64,000 bases of DNA from Sphagnum compactum (taxonomy: Eukaryota; Bryophyta; Sphagnopsida; Sphagnales), in contig OZ234500.1 in NCBI GenBank assembly GCA_965153455.1, positions 16,057,579 through 16,121,578 of the forward strand, written 5' to 3'. Positions 1 through 12,929 of this stretch are shown here, in pieces. Both the position numbers and the translations under genes were made by a program. Under the pieces are notes generated by a model. The model did no database searches and was not told where the DNA came from. It was given only the letters and a program-made list of their open reading frames with translations. How positions within the stretch are numbered: the stretch's first letter is position 1; every line of letters begins with the position of its first letter.

Positions 1-3000
1 TTATTTTAGAGGGGTTTTTTTTTTTTTTTTGGGGGCGGTCATCCTATAAAAGCCCTACAATTACTCTATTTAGTGAAAGTAAATTACCTAATTTATGAGA
101 CAAAATAAACCTCTAAATTATTAGACCACAAATTTGTGAACCAAGCCTAAAAAATTGCAGAGGAGAAGGTTCTCGAAAATAAATTCCAAATTTTTGTTGC
201 CTTTTTTTTGTTTTGTCGTTGGTTGCATTTGTTTTTGTGTTATTAAACTCTTTTTGCGTCTCCTCGACAATAGCAATTGTGTTTCTTTTTAGCTCACATT
301 TTCATCGACACTCATATTTGTTGTTTCTTGGGGAGTTTTTTCAACATTAAAATTGCACTTTTTGTGCTTCTTGTTTCTTCATTTGCATTATGTGGAGTTT
401 TTGTTCCAACACTTCTAGTGATGCTTCTTCATTTCTATGTTGTTGCATTGTGTGAATTTTTTTACATTGTGCCAAACAACTTGTTCTCAAAGGTTTTTTT
501 TTAAGTGACTCAAACTATTTTTTTGTCCATGTCTTTGCAATTTTTTGTTGTCATTTGAATTATATTCGGTTTTTTTTAAGTTTATATATTTTTAATTTTG
601 TACTTGATGATGTGTAGGTGTGGGCAAGCAATGTTCTTTTGTTCTTTTATCATGTTTCATTTGTAGTTTTTTTCTTTTAAATTTTTTTTAATTAAATGCT
701 TTGTTTTGTTGTTTAATCCTTTTTTTAGTTTGTGTTGTATACATCTTGTCATTTATTTGTTTAATTTATGTGTAGGTTTTACAACCTTATATGGTTGTTT
801 TGTACATTTTTTGTGTCATCTTCTTGTTTTTAGTGTTTTTTACATTTCATCACTTTACAAGTCCTCTTGTCATCTGTTTTGCATAGATGCATGCCATGCT
901 CACTCTACATGTGCATTTTTTCCATTTTTTTATTTGATGAGTTTTAGTGTTGTTGTTGTGGTGAACTACATTTGTCCTTGGTTGTTTTCTAAAATTAAGT
1001 TATTAATATTTTTTTCTTTATTTTTTTATGTATGTATTTTTTCTTTTCTTATAATGTCGAATGTATATGATGGATCTATGAAAAAATTATGTAGTGAAGG
1101 TTTCGGAGATCTTGTTGTTGAAATTCTAAAAGATAAATTGCCCATTTCTTTTCAACTTTTTGGCATGCACGCTTCTTATTCATCCCATGTTACACCATTT
1201 ACACCTTCTTTGACTATTAAAGTTGGAGAAGAATTATTTTGGTAAAAATGATGATTTTAAAATGTGTAGTGTGCCAAACTTGAACCAATGTGGCATTCTA
1301 AAAAACACATTGCGTAGTTGTATGCATACTTGTTTGACCTTCATATTTCTTTACATCTTGAACACATTTGATGATTAAAAGTTTTTTTGGGGTTTTGACA
1401 TAGAAAGTTTATAGCTAATCTTTTTGAAAATGAAAAAAATGTAAAGGACTTAGTTAACATGGTTTGTTTTGCAAGTCACAAATAAAGATGATATTTTATA
1501 TTTTCTTACAATGTATTGGTTTGAATTTTATTTTTATTTTTCATGTTTTATGTTGTTTAATGCAAATGAATGTTATTTGTTGCAACTTAATGTTGTTTGT
1601 AGTCTAATAAGTGGCTTTTCTCATTATTATTATTATTATTTCACTCTTTTTCTTTAAGGTCTCATTAGTTAGGGTTTATGTTTTCTGTGATGCAATGTCT
1701 AGGCTTTGATAAAGGGCATTGAAGAATTATAAGATAAGACAAGAACATAGGGTGGTTGAAACAAGTAAAACACATGTAATCCCATTCACTAGCGCCATGT
1801 ATCACAAAATAAAATTACCGATAATGAAATAGCTTTGTGGGCTTAAATAGATGTCTTGACAAGTTTATCAAAATAATTGATGTAGTATTTATTGAAGAAG
1901 AACAAAAAATGTTGGAAAAACCAATTTGTCAACCCACATTTCTAGATGGTTTTAATCTTTAGTTTGGATATTTCTATAAATCAAACTTCTTTATAAGGGG
2001 TTGTTATAAGCTCAAACAAATGGACTTTGATGAATTCATTTTGTTGGCATTACCTATCAATTTGCTTTTTTAAGGTTAAATAATTGGGGATAGATATCAC
2101 CCATTATTTAGTAGACTAACATCGACCTCCTATTGATTATCTAATTGTTAATGTAATTGCAACCTACAAAAAGTTCATTCATTGTCATCTTACAATTTGG
2201 CCTAGTGATAAATTTGGGTCATGTTCATTTCTTTGGCATGTTAAACCTAAGTAGAGAAAATTAAATCAAGTATGGTTTACCATAGCTATAATTAATTGTT
2301 AAGAGGTCGACAACATATTTTCATAATTTGAGGGATAAGATTTTATCTAAAAAAACCTAATGAAGTGTTAGAGTCATTCAAATGGAAGAGTTCTTGTTCC
2401 TTGTGAGTATGGGATGGAAATAAACTAGTCATCACAATCCCATTTCATATGGCAAATAAATCTGTTTTTTGTTTTTTTTTAATTTAATTTATGTTTGTTT
2501 TCATGCTTTGTTTTTTGTTTCTTTTTTACATTTTCTTTTGAGTTTTTGCAAGTTTGTAATTTTTCTGGTTTTGTTGGTGGTTTTAATTGTGTTTTAGTTT
2601 GCATGTTTATAACTACAATCATATCTATAAACATCTTAAAGATCAAACTATACAACGTATCATCAGTGGCAAGCTCAAGGATGTCAATCTTTGCATATTG
2701 AAAACATATTTAATGATTAGAAATGTGCATCATGAGGATTAAACAAAATGATTTTTTCTATTGATTTTAGATGTCTAGTTTTTATGTAATATTTATGGTT
2801 TTCCACTTTGGCACTAGAACAAATATTGATGTAATGTTTATAATGTTGAACAATGTTTTTGTTGTTGACGCAATGTTTATAGTTTTTAGTTTCTAAACAA
2901 TTTGTGACTATGCAAAGTTCTCATTTTGGAAAAAAATATATATTTTAATGCAATTTTAAATTGTGTTGTTCCAACTAATGGGAGTGTCGCTATTAATGAT

Positions 3001-3425
3001 GTGGATGGTGTCCGTGCTTGGTGTAAATTATATTGGTTTTACTTCTAAAAGGGTTTTTGTTGTTATTTTTGAGGCTTGAAAAAATTGCATGATAACACAT
3101 TCCACAAACAAAATCTTTTCTGGATGTTGATGATAGTTTATGGAATCAATTGTTTGACAATTAACTTCCAAAGTACAAGGATAGACTAAATGTTTTTTTC
3201 TTTTAACGCCCACCATTCGAGCAATTAACATCAACACCATTTCCAGCCATGTGTTAAATCGCTTACAAAATTGCCTAATAACAATCAATCATGTTGTTGG
3301 TATGAAGTGTTCTTTTAGTTGGCTTCACATGATCCAAGATGCATTTCTACCTTGGCACTACTAAATGTTGAAAAGTCCATGTGATATTAATTATGTAACT
3401 TTGTTTTCGCCATTTGAACTTTTTA
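1..3425. other. AT-rich intergenic DNA, no supported gene
   Basis: Strongly T-rich on the plus strand, with long poly-T and poly-A stretches. The longest open frame (706-1245, plus, 179 codons) is mostly Phe/Leu/Cys/Val from T-rich sequence. Only its last 60 or so codons, from about 1054, look less biased, and I recognise no family there. Other short frames (277-504, 2495-2701, 3028-3288 minus) look like low-complexity noise. I see no splice-consistent gene, tRNA or intact mobile element. Confidence 0.6.
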
Positions 3426-3439
3426 TATTACTTGTTTTC

Positions 3440-3640
3440 TTAGAGGTTCTCCCTCATATGAAGGTGCTAAACATTTGATTTGGATACACATTAAAGTTAC
3501 ATTATTTCATTTAGGTGGTTCTTTAGAGGATCTCCTTCATTTGAGGTTGTTAAACATTCAATTCACACACACATTGGAGTTGCATTCCCTCATGGAAGTT
3601 ATTGAACATTTGATTCTAAAAATGTGACATGTGCATTCTC
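3440..3640. repeat. Degenerate tandem repeat, about 84-bp unit
   Basis: A block beginning AGAGGTTCTCCCTCAT at about 3442 recurs as AGAGGATCTCCTTCAT at about 3526. Both are followed by a 'taaacatt(t/c)(g/a)att' segment and 'cacattaaagtt/cacattggagtt'. A third, partial copy (ctccctcatggaagttattgaacatt) starts near 3585. The copies differ at many positions, so the array is old. Confidence 0.6.
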
Positions 3641-3644
3641 TCTT

Positions 3645-4800
3645 TGAAGTTGAAGCTAGATTTTTGCCATGTTTTGTATTTGTATTTTCTATTTTGTATA
3701 GTTAGAGGAGGAAAAATCATAAATAATAATTCAATTTGTATAGAAATTTCATTAAGGGAAAATTTTAATAAATAAAGGAAAAAAAATTAAAAGATGAATT
3801 TCAGGAAAGTAACTTTTGAAAATTGAAATTTCCTAGAGAGCTTGGTGGGTAATTTCCATAGGTCAAAAGTTATTGTGAAAATGTTTTGTAAAGTTTGGCC
3901 CAATTAGTGTTTTAAATTTACTTTAAAAAAGTTGTTTAACTTTACAAAAAAATAATTTTGGAACCCGAAGCTAGCATTTGGTTAGAGTTAAACTTGGACT
4001 TGAAATTGAGCTCAAAAACAATTTTATATAGCTTTTAGTTCTTCATTTCATATATACATATTATTTATTTATTTATTTAAATTGAAGTTAGACATGTTGT
4101 TCTAGTTTGAAAAAAAAATCAAGGGTGATATATAATTTTGAGGGGGGGCATTAAGCATGTACTCAATTGTTACTTTTGGAACATGTATGAACTATGTAAA
4201 AAAAATTTATATTTGAAGGAAGTATTTGATATAAATGACCTTGGGTGAACTAGCTCCCATGTTGGTACCATTGTAAAAATCCTAAAATCCACTTAAATTA
4301 TTTCTAAATATTACAAATATCTTATGCTTAAACTAAATCGAAGTCTTTGAGTTCAAATCTAACAATTTTTGGGCTTAATATGGCCACTATAATGCTTCAT
4401 TCAAAAAGAGGGAAGCTATCAACATGGGTGTTGGGTCCATATAAGTGTTTGCTTTTAATTGGTGGTATAATGTTAATAACTAGAAATTTTTCAATGTTGG
4501 GCTATGGTAGGTAGAACCAAATTCACCTGAAAATGGTTTTTTGAAAAACTAGGAATATGGAGTCTTTGAAATGTTAAAAATTGGGTCTAAATCCAAACCA
4601 TAAGTTCTATAAAAAGATAATTTAATCCTTGAACCAAAATTGGGGTTTTGTTTTAAATTTAAAAATAATTGAAACCAAGACTAAAGGTTTTCTAGAAAAG
4701 TAAACATTGAACATAAATTAGTAAAAGCATTGGTTCTTTTGTTTCAATAAACCTTATAGCCAAACTTTAAATACTCACACTTGGGTGGTTTCATGTTTTT
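3645..4800. other. AT-rich intergenic DNA
   Basis: No open frame of interest and no recognisable element. It contains short A/T homopolymers and a TTTA microsatellite-like run near 4065-4080. I see nothing else to annotate. Confidence 0.5.
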
Positions 4801-4809
4801 TTAAAGGGG

Positions 4810-4930
4810 CAATAGACCATTTTGATTAGCATTAAGAGACTCTCCAAAATCGCATTTTTTTATGTGAGGATGGAATGCCTCCCCTTTGGATGACCTACAT
4901 AGGGGAGAAGGGGAAAAAGATTTATAAATA
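4810..4930 (-). repeat. Dispersed repeat copy, minus orientation (LTR/promoter-like)
   Basis: The reverse complement contains CCCTTCTCCCCTATGTAGG, then a GGGGAGGCATTCCATC segment. A plus-strand block at about 13069-13140 has the same order (CCCCCTATATAGG, then GGGGGAGGCACTCCATC). The two copies are clearly homologous although diverged and in opposite orientation. The TATA-like core followed by a conserved downstream block suggests the promoter part of an LTR or other retroelement. That identity is inference; the homology is visible directly. Confidence 0.55.
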
Positions 4931-5100
4931 GAAAGGAAGACAAACTTCATTGCAAAAAAGGAAAAAAGAAACCCAAGGAATAGACATGAAAGAACCAAAT
5001 CCAAAAGGGGGGGGGGGGATCTACCACCTAATGACACACATACTAAATAATTGGTAGTACCATATAATTTTTAAATTGTCATAGGATGCAAAAAGCAAAA

Positions 5101-5971
5101 TGGGCCCCCACATTGGGAATCAAACTCAACAAGAAACTCTTCCTTAGTGACGCACTCCCAAGCTCCTTATTAGACTCAAGATGAGTCTAAGTTGATCAAA
5201 TAACGGAATTGTTAGAAGCTCGGGGCACGCTCCCAGCTCTCAGCACTAAAAGGGGTAGAAGGGCATGTTGGAGCTCCGGGATGGGACTAGGAAAAGTGAC
5301 AAGCTTCTAGTTACTCATTCGAATCTATATCAAACCAACCCACAAGTTGGTTAGATCACTTTCTGGAGCACCTTTAATGCTAGGACAAGCCACGGGTGAC
5401 TTTGGATTCACAAGACTCACCACAGCCCGGACTCGGGGGAAGCCACCACCTTCCTTCATATAGTATTCTTTGCGCCTCTCCGCGGCACCTACATTCGAAT
5501 GGTTTTTTGTCCCGGGATTCCCAAGGAGGAGTCCCGAAATTGTTTCGGTTTGGATTTTTGCAATTTTGCGAGGCTATAACTCTTTGCTCAAACCTCCGAT
5601 TGGGACGAGGTCTGAAGAAAAGTTGTAGCTCTCATTGAGAGCTTTCCAACGATGTGTCACACTCTACTTGCATGTACCGGGGTCGGGTCGATTCACGACT
5701 TTTAGTGGTCGGGAGTCAAATTGTTAGTTTGACTCCCGACCTTTCTTTTGGCCATAACTTGTGCTGCAAATGTCTAAATGGCTCATGCGAGCTCATTTTC
5801 GACATCTATAATTCAATAACATTTCAATAATATAAAGAAGTCCTCAATGCGAGGTGTTTTGACCCCTGCAATCGAACTCTGAAGTTTTGGGAGTCCCGAT
5901 GGACTCCCAAGTCCCCATTTCGGGAGTGTGAGTGTCATCCTCACATTCTTCCAAAAGTAGGGTTGCGACAC
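5101..5971 (-). mobile_element. GC-richer LTR-like block (possible solo LTR)
   Basis: Composition jumps from AT-rich to GC-richer at about 5101 and back at about 5971. Read on the minus strand the block starts TGTCGCAACCC and ends GGGGGCCCA, so it has the TG...CA ends expected of an LTR, at about 870 bp. It contains repeated GGGAGTC/GACTCCC motifs, including a perfect 14-bp inverted repeat at 5707-5720 and 5728-5741. I found no convincing 5-bp target duplication, no adjacent primer-binding site and no internal coding region, so the LTR call is tentative. Open frames within it look like chance. Confidence 0.4.
5707..5741. repeat. Perfect 14-bp inverted repeat with 7-nt loop
   Basis: Left arm GGTCGGGAGTCAAA at 5707-5720, loop TTGTTAG, right arm TTTGACTCCCGACC at 5728-5741. 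It lies inside the LTR-like block. A second small palindrome, GGGAGTCC-CGAT-GGACTCCC, lies near 5889-5908 and reuses the same GGGAGTC core. Confidence 0.85.
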
Positions 5972-6409
5972 TTCCTTAGCCTCTTTGGTAACCTTGTTAA
6001 TCAAATTGAGTGTACAACACCATTCAATCCTAGCATAATCAATCATACCTTGTTAGATGAAATATCTAACTTGATGATCTCCAAGCCTTAGGAGCTTGAA
6101 CATTTTGTTGTTATGATATATTCAAATAGTCCAAATCATAAGACCCCTCAAACATCACTAGACATTTTTTAATTGCTTAAATATTTGAAGTGGGTCCTCA
6201 CTAAAAAGGCAATGACCTATAGAAAATCTCATTCAAGGACCAAAAGAAAGGTTGCATCTAAACCTATTCATGATGGTTAAAGCCCAAAACCATGCATGTC
6301 TTGTTTGATTCTGTTTGGAAAATCCAAGTGGAAAAGTTTATTCAATGCATAAATCATAACAAGGGCAAGCAATATCAATGAGTTGGTTGACCTTGGCCCT
6401 CCATGTGTT

Positions 6410-6950
6410 AACAACAATGGCCTTGTCATATGCTTTTGCAAAATCAAATTTGAATAACCTAACACTTTGTTTTGTTCACGTGGCCCAATCCAATAATTCT
6501 TATAGAAGGAAAACATTTTCCAAAATATATCGAAAAGGTACAAAGATAATTTGATATGGATGAATGATTTCCATCAAAATTGGTTGAAATCAATAGTAGA
6601 ATGTTTTTGTGTATATTTTATACACCACATTAAACAAGGTTATAGATATCTAATTCAATAGATTGTTCACCTTCCATTCCTTATGTACGAGGGCAATAAA
6701 ACCTTTTGTGGTGCCCTAGGGAACTAACCCTTTCTATTTTGATGTTTGGATCATGTCAAAATAATCATCTCCTATTACTTCCCAAAACATTGTGAAGAAC
6801 TCCACAACAATCCCAATAGGACTCGGTGCTTTGTTTCATGCCATTTTCTTCACCACCCATATCAATTCATCCTTCATAATTGGGGCGACCAATTTGTCAA
6901 TCATAAGAGCAAAGAACTTTGAAGGTAGAAAATTCAAAATTTTCCTCCTA
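6410..6950 (-). pseudogene. LINE ORF2 reverse-transcriptase fragment
   Basis: Translating the minus strand in segments gives 'NKAPSPIGIVVEFFTMFW' (the NKSPGPDG...EFF..FW block of L1 RT). Next come 'VNNLLN' and 'ITLFNVVYKIYTK' (the R/YRPISLLNxxYKI block), then 'FRYILENVFL', and finally 'FKFDFAKAYDKA' at about 6454-6419 (RT motif A, whose DF aspartate is catalytic). Several in-frame stops lie between these blocks. The catalytic FADD motif is not found, so the palm domain is truncated. The fragment is long dead. Confidence 0.75.
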
Positions 6951-7631
6951 AGTGCCTTGTCCCTTTTAGATTCCTCCTTTAAGTCATATAGTTCATGATA
7001 AAAATTAGAATAGATTTGATTTAATTCTTTAATGTCTATGGATAAAGAACCATCCTAATTCTTGAGTTGGGTAATAACATAAGACTTTGGTCTCTCATGG
7101 ACATAAACAAAAGATTTTTTAAACATCATATAATTTATTTTGCAAGACCAAATTCATGATTGGACATGTTGATATTTTAAGACTCAAAGTTCATGAGTTT
7201 GATTTATCTAATATGAAAATCACTTGTTCTTGGAAAGCTAAATTACTAAAGTTAAAATGAAAAAAAAAAATTGGCTTCCTCAAAACTCCACTTGAATTTC
7301 TCTTCATTTTTTTTCATCATTGCATCTTTCTTTTGCAATACCCTTTATAAATTTAACTCACTTCATAGGTTTAAAAAAAATATTTGACTCTATAACATCA
7401 ACCCAAGTCCTAGAAATGTCGAGAAACACCTTTCTTAAATAACTTCAATTCATCTTCCAAATTGCCCACTTTTATGTGCCCCAGTTTCAATAATACAAGT
7501 GAATAGACGGTAATTTAATTGATATTGTGCTATCTCCTTCTATTTGTAATTGGAAGTTTGAACTACCCATGCAAACCTTCCTTTGAAAGTATAGACTCTA
7601 TCAATCAATTCTCCTATTATTTTATGAAAAA

Positions 7632-8060
7632 TCAAGCCTTTATTTTTCCAAAAATTATCTTCAAGAAAAATAATTTCTTTGACTTCCTCCCGTAGCACCC
7701 ATTTGGAGAAGGCCTACTACATGTAGAGGACTTACCAACATGCACCTCCACCATGTTGAAATCTTTGGAAAAACCACACTTGCAATCTTGTGGAAGATTG
7801 TGAAAGTTTTCATTCCATAAAATAGATCTTTCCTTAGGATCATTAGTTGCATAAACATTTATAAATCTTATATTTTCACTAGGAATGTTGGTAAGTTGAA
7901 ACCACAAGATTTTATTCTTCATGAGATAACTTGAGTCTTTGATTTGATTACTCCATTTGTTATGAAGGAAAATGCACATTCCTTTTTTCGCTTCATTATC
8001 ATTTGCTTCACAGTTGTATTCATTTTTGACCTCTTTAATCCACCTTTGGTTATCGACCAA
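7632..8060 (-). pseudogene. LINE ORF2 endonuclease-domain fragment
   Basis: A 142-codon open frame on the minus strand. It contains 'INVYATN' followed by 'PKERSILW', then 'DFNMVE', the pattern of the apurinic-like (EEP) endonuclease of L1-type elements, where the DFN aspartate and asparagine are catalytic-site residues. The upstream phrase 'KKGMCIFLHNKW' also fits. The normally conserved GGDFN is here SKDFN, and no complete N-terminal catalytic part is visible. The fragment continues into the RT pieces downstream on the same strand, so it is part of one decayed ORF2. Confidence 0.7.
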
Positions 8061-8159
8061 AATTTAAACATAAACTTGAAGCCTTATCTCCTTTTAATTT
8101 GTGCTTTTAAATCAGCAAAACATTTATTATGGCTTTGCATTGCTTAAACATAATTCTTT

Positions 8160-11100
8160 ACATTAAGGACTGCATGAAGGTCATTCATGAATGCTATTTT
8201 GCGAATAAGTTAGCATGAATGTGAACATGAAAAAATATTCTAGGTATATTTTGTTCACATTAAAAAATAAATGTTGATAGAGATTTCCAACATGGACAAA
8301 ATATACTTTGACAAATTTTTATATTTTGCCACATCATCAACCTTTCTATATGGCCATCATCACAAAAACCCAATGATTTGGCTTTTGTTCCAACAATTAG
8401 TTTCCATTGCATTATTGTAATGGCCTACAAATTTTTTATCGATGAATGTTAAGCTAGCTACTTTTTAGTTAACTTTAACTTACACATAGGTTATATTTTT
8501 TTAAATGTACACATGTCACCTTATGGTGATTCACAATTTGACTAACATCTTTCATGACTTTCACATTAGTAGATGTGGAGTTGTTAAAACTAGAGGACAT
8601 TCGGGAAGGAGTCATTTAGAACATATTATATCACGACACCCCCCTAATGAAAGATGTCCTTAGACACTTAGATTGTTGAAAAATCTTGGAGTTGTTTTGA
8701 TGACATGCTTTTATAGTTATTTTGATGACATTAATTTTTTATTGTTTTAATTACCCATAGGAGGAAAAGGATGACATAAATTTGAAGTTCATTATTTTTA
8801 ACCATCACATTTTGTGTTTTTTTTTTAATGTGAACACTTTCCACGATCCCAAATTGAATTTAAAATGAATCAAGTGTAGACATAAATGATGTGAACAAGC
8901 ATTTGAAGGCATTTCATTCTCACACATTTCTCCAACATGTGTTAAAGGGAAGATTTAATATACACAAGTTGGGAATGTTCGAGAATTAAATATTTTCAAA
9001 ACATATTCAAAAATTCATTTTGTAATGTTTAGTGTAGTGTTGATGGGTCTATACAAGAAGAGTTCAAATTTGTAGTGTGAGTAGAAAGTTCATTTTTATG
9101 GAGGATGATAGTTTTTTGAAAATGAGATATTGTTTTGTGTGACCTATTGATGGTTTGCAACAAATTTTCAACAATGTTATTTGCATCATGGCAACATCAT
9201 CCAACATTGTCATGGTGTTAGTAATATGGTCCAAAATAAGGTGATTAGACACCCATGCACTGAAGGAAGGAAAAAAAGTCAAACAATTGATGAAGAACAT
9301 ATCTATTCAAGATACTGATGTGAAGAGGCATTTGAAGGTATTTCATTTTCACACATCTTTGAAGACAAGTTGGCAATCAATTTTGAAGTGCCTTCAAATG
9401 CCAAATTAAAAGTTATTTTGCTATGTTGCCATGATGTTAGTAGTATGGCCCAAAATAAGTTGTAGCTTTAGATACAAAGGCAAAACCATGTTGGACGAGG
9501 GATTACACATGAAATCCTTATGTGCAAAGAAAAAAACAATCCTTTATGGTGATGGGCCTTTGCAAACCCAATGGACATGATTAAAAATATGTTCGATGGA
9601 AAAGATAGGTAAGGAAAAATGAAAATGCAAAAAAACACAAGCACAACTTATTCATAATCAAGGATCTTCCTTGCCTTTTTTTGGATTGGAAAATTGGGTA
9701 CAAGTCTTTGTTTGGTTGATGTTGTGATTATAAGCTTAGGCTTGGTCCATCATGGTTTTGAAGAGCTAATAAAAAAATCCATATTCAACTCCAATGCAAG
9801 GATGTGTTTGGTAAAGCTATGATAAACACTCACATTATTTCTTAAAACATGTATAATCATTTCTACAATTCATGGTTTTTAAAATTGTCCAAGTTGATTA
9901 CATTATCCATCTTGACTAATGAATATGTACATTTTGACCAAAAGCTCATGGCTTAAATGACATGTTTATTTTTTAATTAGTGAATTTGATTATAACAAAC
10001 TATTTGACTATCTATCAAATTGAACGTTTAATCAAGTTGAACAAAAAATTGATCACCTTAGTCAAAATGACCCATGGGTTTTAATCAAGTGAGACATTTA
10101 GTCAAGTTGAACAAATCAAAATGACATGTTTAGTCAAAATGCCTAATGGTTTTCTAGTTAAATTAGACTTCTTATATTATTTAATAGACCAAATTATCTA
10201 GATGTTACTTAAGTTAAATATGTAGTTTATGTTTACCTATCTACTTACTTAAATATTACTTAGGGTAGGTAAATATATTTAAGTAGGTAGGTAGCCAAGG
10301 GCCATCTACCTACCTAAGCCTACTTACCTACCCACCTATTACATAAGCTAGTTGGTAAATAGGTGTACTGATTTACCTACATAGTTATTACCTAGGCTAA
10401 GTAGGTAGACCTAAATAGATAGGTAGCCTAAGCTTATCTACCTATTTAAGTCTACCTACCTATGTACTTACCTAGCTACTATTTACGTTAAGTAAATAGT
10501 TTAGGTCAACCTACTTACCTTTTACCTCTTATGTACTTATGTACTTACCTCCTTTATTTATTTATCATATTGTTTTTTAATTACCAACTTACTTCTAACC
10601 TTTTTATTAATTATCTAAGTTTTTTAATTGACTTACATAAATAGTGATGTGAAATAAAAAGATTAAGAAAAATTGTCACCTTTTGGAAATGTCGTCTATT
10701 AGTAAGATTTACTTTATCATCTTGAAGTTGAGGAATTCAATTCTTTATATTTGTAACTTATGTGCATGCTTAAAATATTAGGGTAGGTTAGGCTAGGTTA
10801 AGTTAGGCTTACCACCTACCTACTTGTTTGCCTTTTTACAACCTACTTAATTTTTTAAAAAAGTTCCAAAAAATGGTTTAAATTTAAGTAAAAATTTAAC
10901 CGGTTAAATGGTCCATTATTTATTAATAAAAATGGTTAATCAAATAATCTTTCACTTGTAGGTCAAAAAGATCACCCAAGTCATAATGGTACATCCAAAT
11001 CGATTTTTTCAAATTGACATGGCAATCTTTTTGACACCTATCATTTTTGATTTTTTTGACCAAAAAATCCAATTAAAAAAACTTGTATTGTAATAATGAT

Positions 11101-12900
11101 TATAATTAAAAATTTGATTTTGATGGACATTCTCACTACAAAGAAAGGATTTTAATACAATCACGAAAGATGTAATTAAAACCATAAAAAGAAAACTATA
11201 TATGATAGTTAATTCATGCCTTAGTACTAGGCACAAGAGACAAAATTGTAAGAAATCTCCCCTTACATGGCTTTTCCGACAAAAAAAAACTAGTTTTTAG
11301 AAAAAACCTCCTTCCCCAAATTTTTAAAAAAAAAAAAAAAAAACAAAAGAAAGCTTAGGGTAGGCTTGAAACTTCACTTTGAAAACCAACAAATTACAAA
11401 AAAAAAAAACCAATTCAAAATGAATAGGAAAGTCACATATATAACAATGATTGTCAACTAAACCTTAAAAACAAAGAAAAAACATACAAAGACAAAAATA
11501 ACAAGAGAAAAAATAAATCAAGCCTAAACATTATGGACTTGTTGCTCCCTTGGAGCATGAAATCTTGTCAAGTGCATATGTCATTACGAAGTTATAATCT
11601 AAGAGCTACAAAAGTGAAATAAATCACCCTAACCTTTTAACCCCACCCAATGTAGCTCTTACGATTTACCAAGAAAACCATTTGTATGTGGTGTTGAGTT
11701 GTTTGATTTAGGAATGCATTGTTGTCCTTCAATGAATTTGTCAACTTTAGCATATGAATTAATCCCATGTGAAGAATGCATATGCAAAGGGAGCGAAAAT
11801 TTGAAGCTTCTTCCAAGCTTACTACAACTTTTACAAAACATCTTGAGGTGCTTCCAAACCTACTTGCAAAAATAAGCAAATGCAATCTAACACAATGTTC
11901 CTTAGGATTTTAATTGTTGTCCACTAACTATGTTGTTATAAATTGCCATTGACAAAGTTGGTTGTTGGGTGAACAAACTCAATGACAAGCACATAATAGC
12001 AGAATGGCTTTGGCTAAAGCTCCCATGGCTGAAAAAAATAGTTGTATTAGTTTTATAATAGTAACAAACACCAAAACACATTGATAAGCTCATAGTGATG
12101 CTAAAGCTCCTTGAGTCTTGGTGATGGTGCCCTTGTGTTTTATTTATTCAAGTTGAGATGTTAGGGACCATTGGCTTTTCCTTTAATTTTGTGATATCAA
12201 AAACTTGGCAAACCTGTCCCCAAACTTATTGAATTTAAGTCAAGCCAATAGGGTAAAAAAAAAAAGGTGTGTTTAAGAGTTTGGCAAAAAAAATCAATCT
12301 TTTGTCAAAAAATTTCCAAATTTGGGTCAAATTTTCTTGAATTTGCAATAATAATTTCCAAAATTTTGTCGTATATTGCTGAATTTGCAATAAAAAATGA
12401 TTTTTTTTCCCCAATTTTGACCAATTTTGTGCTTTCGAGAGTTTGGTGAAAATTTCCAACTTTTTTGGTGATAACCAATTTTGAACTAGTGTTGAGCGGT
12501 TATCACTTTTTCAAAAACCGTTGGTTTCGATTTTTTATGCCTTTATGTTTTTTTCAAGTGTGATTAGAGAGAAGAGCACCTTATAACATGTCCATGAGGA
12601 ATGTCTCCTCCCACATTACGATTTATGCATCCATCATGATTCATCACCTCATGGTCTATGAATGTTTAATTCCAATTAGCCTTGGATGAATGCCAACATT
12701 GGAGGCATTCCCGTACGCTAGAATTTATCTTTAACAAATTATTACCTAGAAAGTTTTTTTGTTCTCAACATGGAATTATTACCTAGTGTTTCTTGATGTG
12801 AATAAATAAATAAGTACCACCGGTTTATGACGGGGTATTAGCCCAGGCCAAAAATGGTGACAAACAGTTTTGGAAATTTCTTGCAGCCAATGGGAAGGCT
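8160..12900. other. AT-rich intergenic DNA with degenerate repeats
   Basis: No supported gene. It holds a 42-bp direct repeat at about 8888-8930 and 9318-9360 (GATGTGAA..GCATTTGAAGG..). A second imperfect pair lies at about 9210-9245 and 9424-9460 (ATG(g/a)TGTTAGTA(a/g)TATGG). Degenerate GTCAAAATGA-type repeats run through 9900-10150. The CCTA/TAGG tract at 10190-10560 is listed separately. Short minus-strand frames near 11000-12460 look like chance. Confidence 0.55.
10190..10560. repeat. CCTA/TAGG tetranucleotide-rich tract
   Basis: A degenerate array of TACC/CCTA and its complement GGTA/TAGG, switching strand several times. For example AAGTAGGTAGGTAGCC is followed within about 25 bases by ATCTACCTACCTAAGCC. 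The alternation makes the tract foldback-prone. Related sequence recurs just downstream (about 10780-10850), at 24760-24870 and at 46270-46370. Confidence 0.75.
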
Positions 12901-12929
12901 CAACATGGACTGAAAGTGCCTTGATTTTT

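Larger units (their letters stand above)
5975..8150 (-). mobile_element. L1-type LINE remnant, inactive
   Basis: A minus-strand relic of a non-LTR retrotransposon ORF2. In order it shows an endonuclease fragment (about 8150-7632), a linker, and a reverse-transcriptase fragment (about 6950-6410). A possible shrunken C-terminal segment runs to about 5975, where the LTR-like block begins. Frames are broken by several stops and shifts, so it cannot encode an active protein. The family call rests on the order of the EN and RT motifs and on phrase-level resemblance to plant L1 ORF2. Neither 5' end, poly-A tail nor target duplication is identifiable. Confidence 0.75.

Noticed and set aside
706-1245. 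179-codon plus-strand open frame
   Set aside because: T-rich low-complexity text dominated by Phe, Leu, Cys and Val, with no domain; kept only as a note in the intergenic entry.
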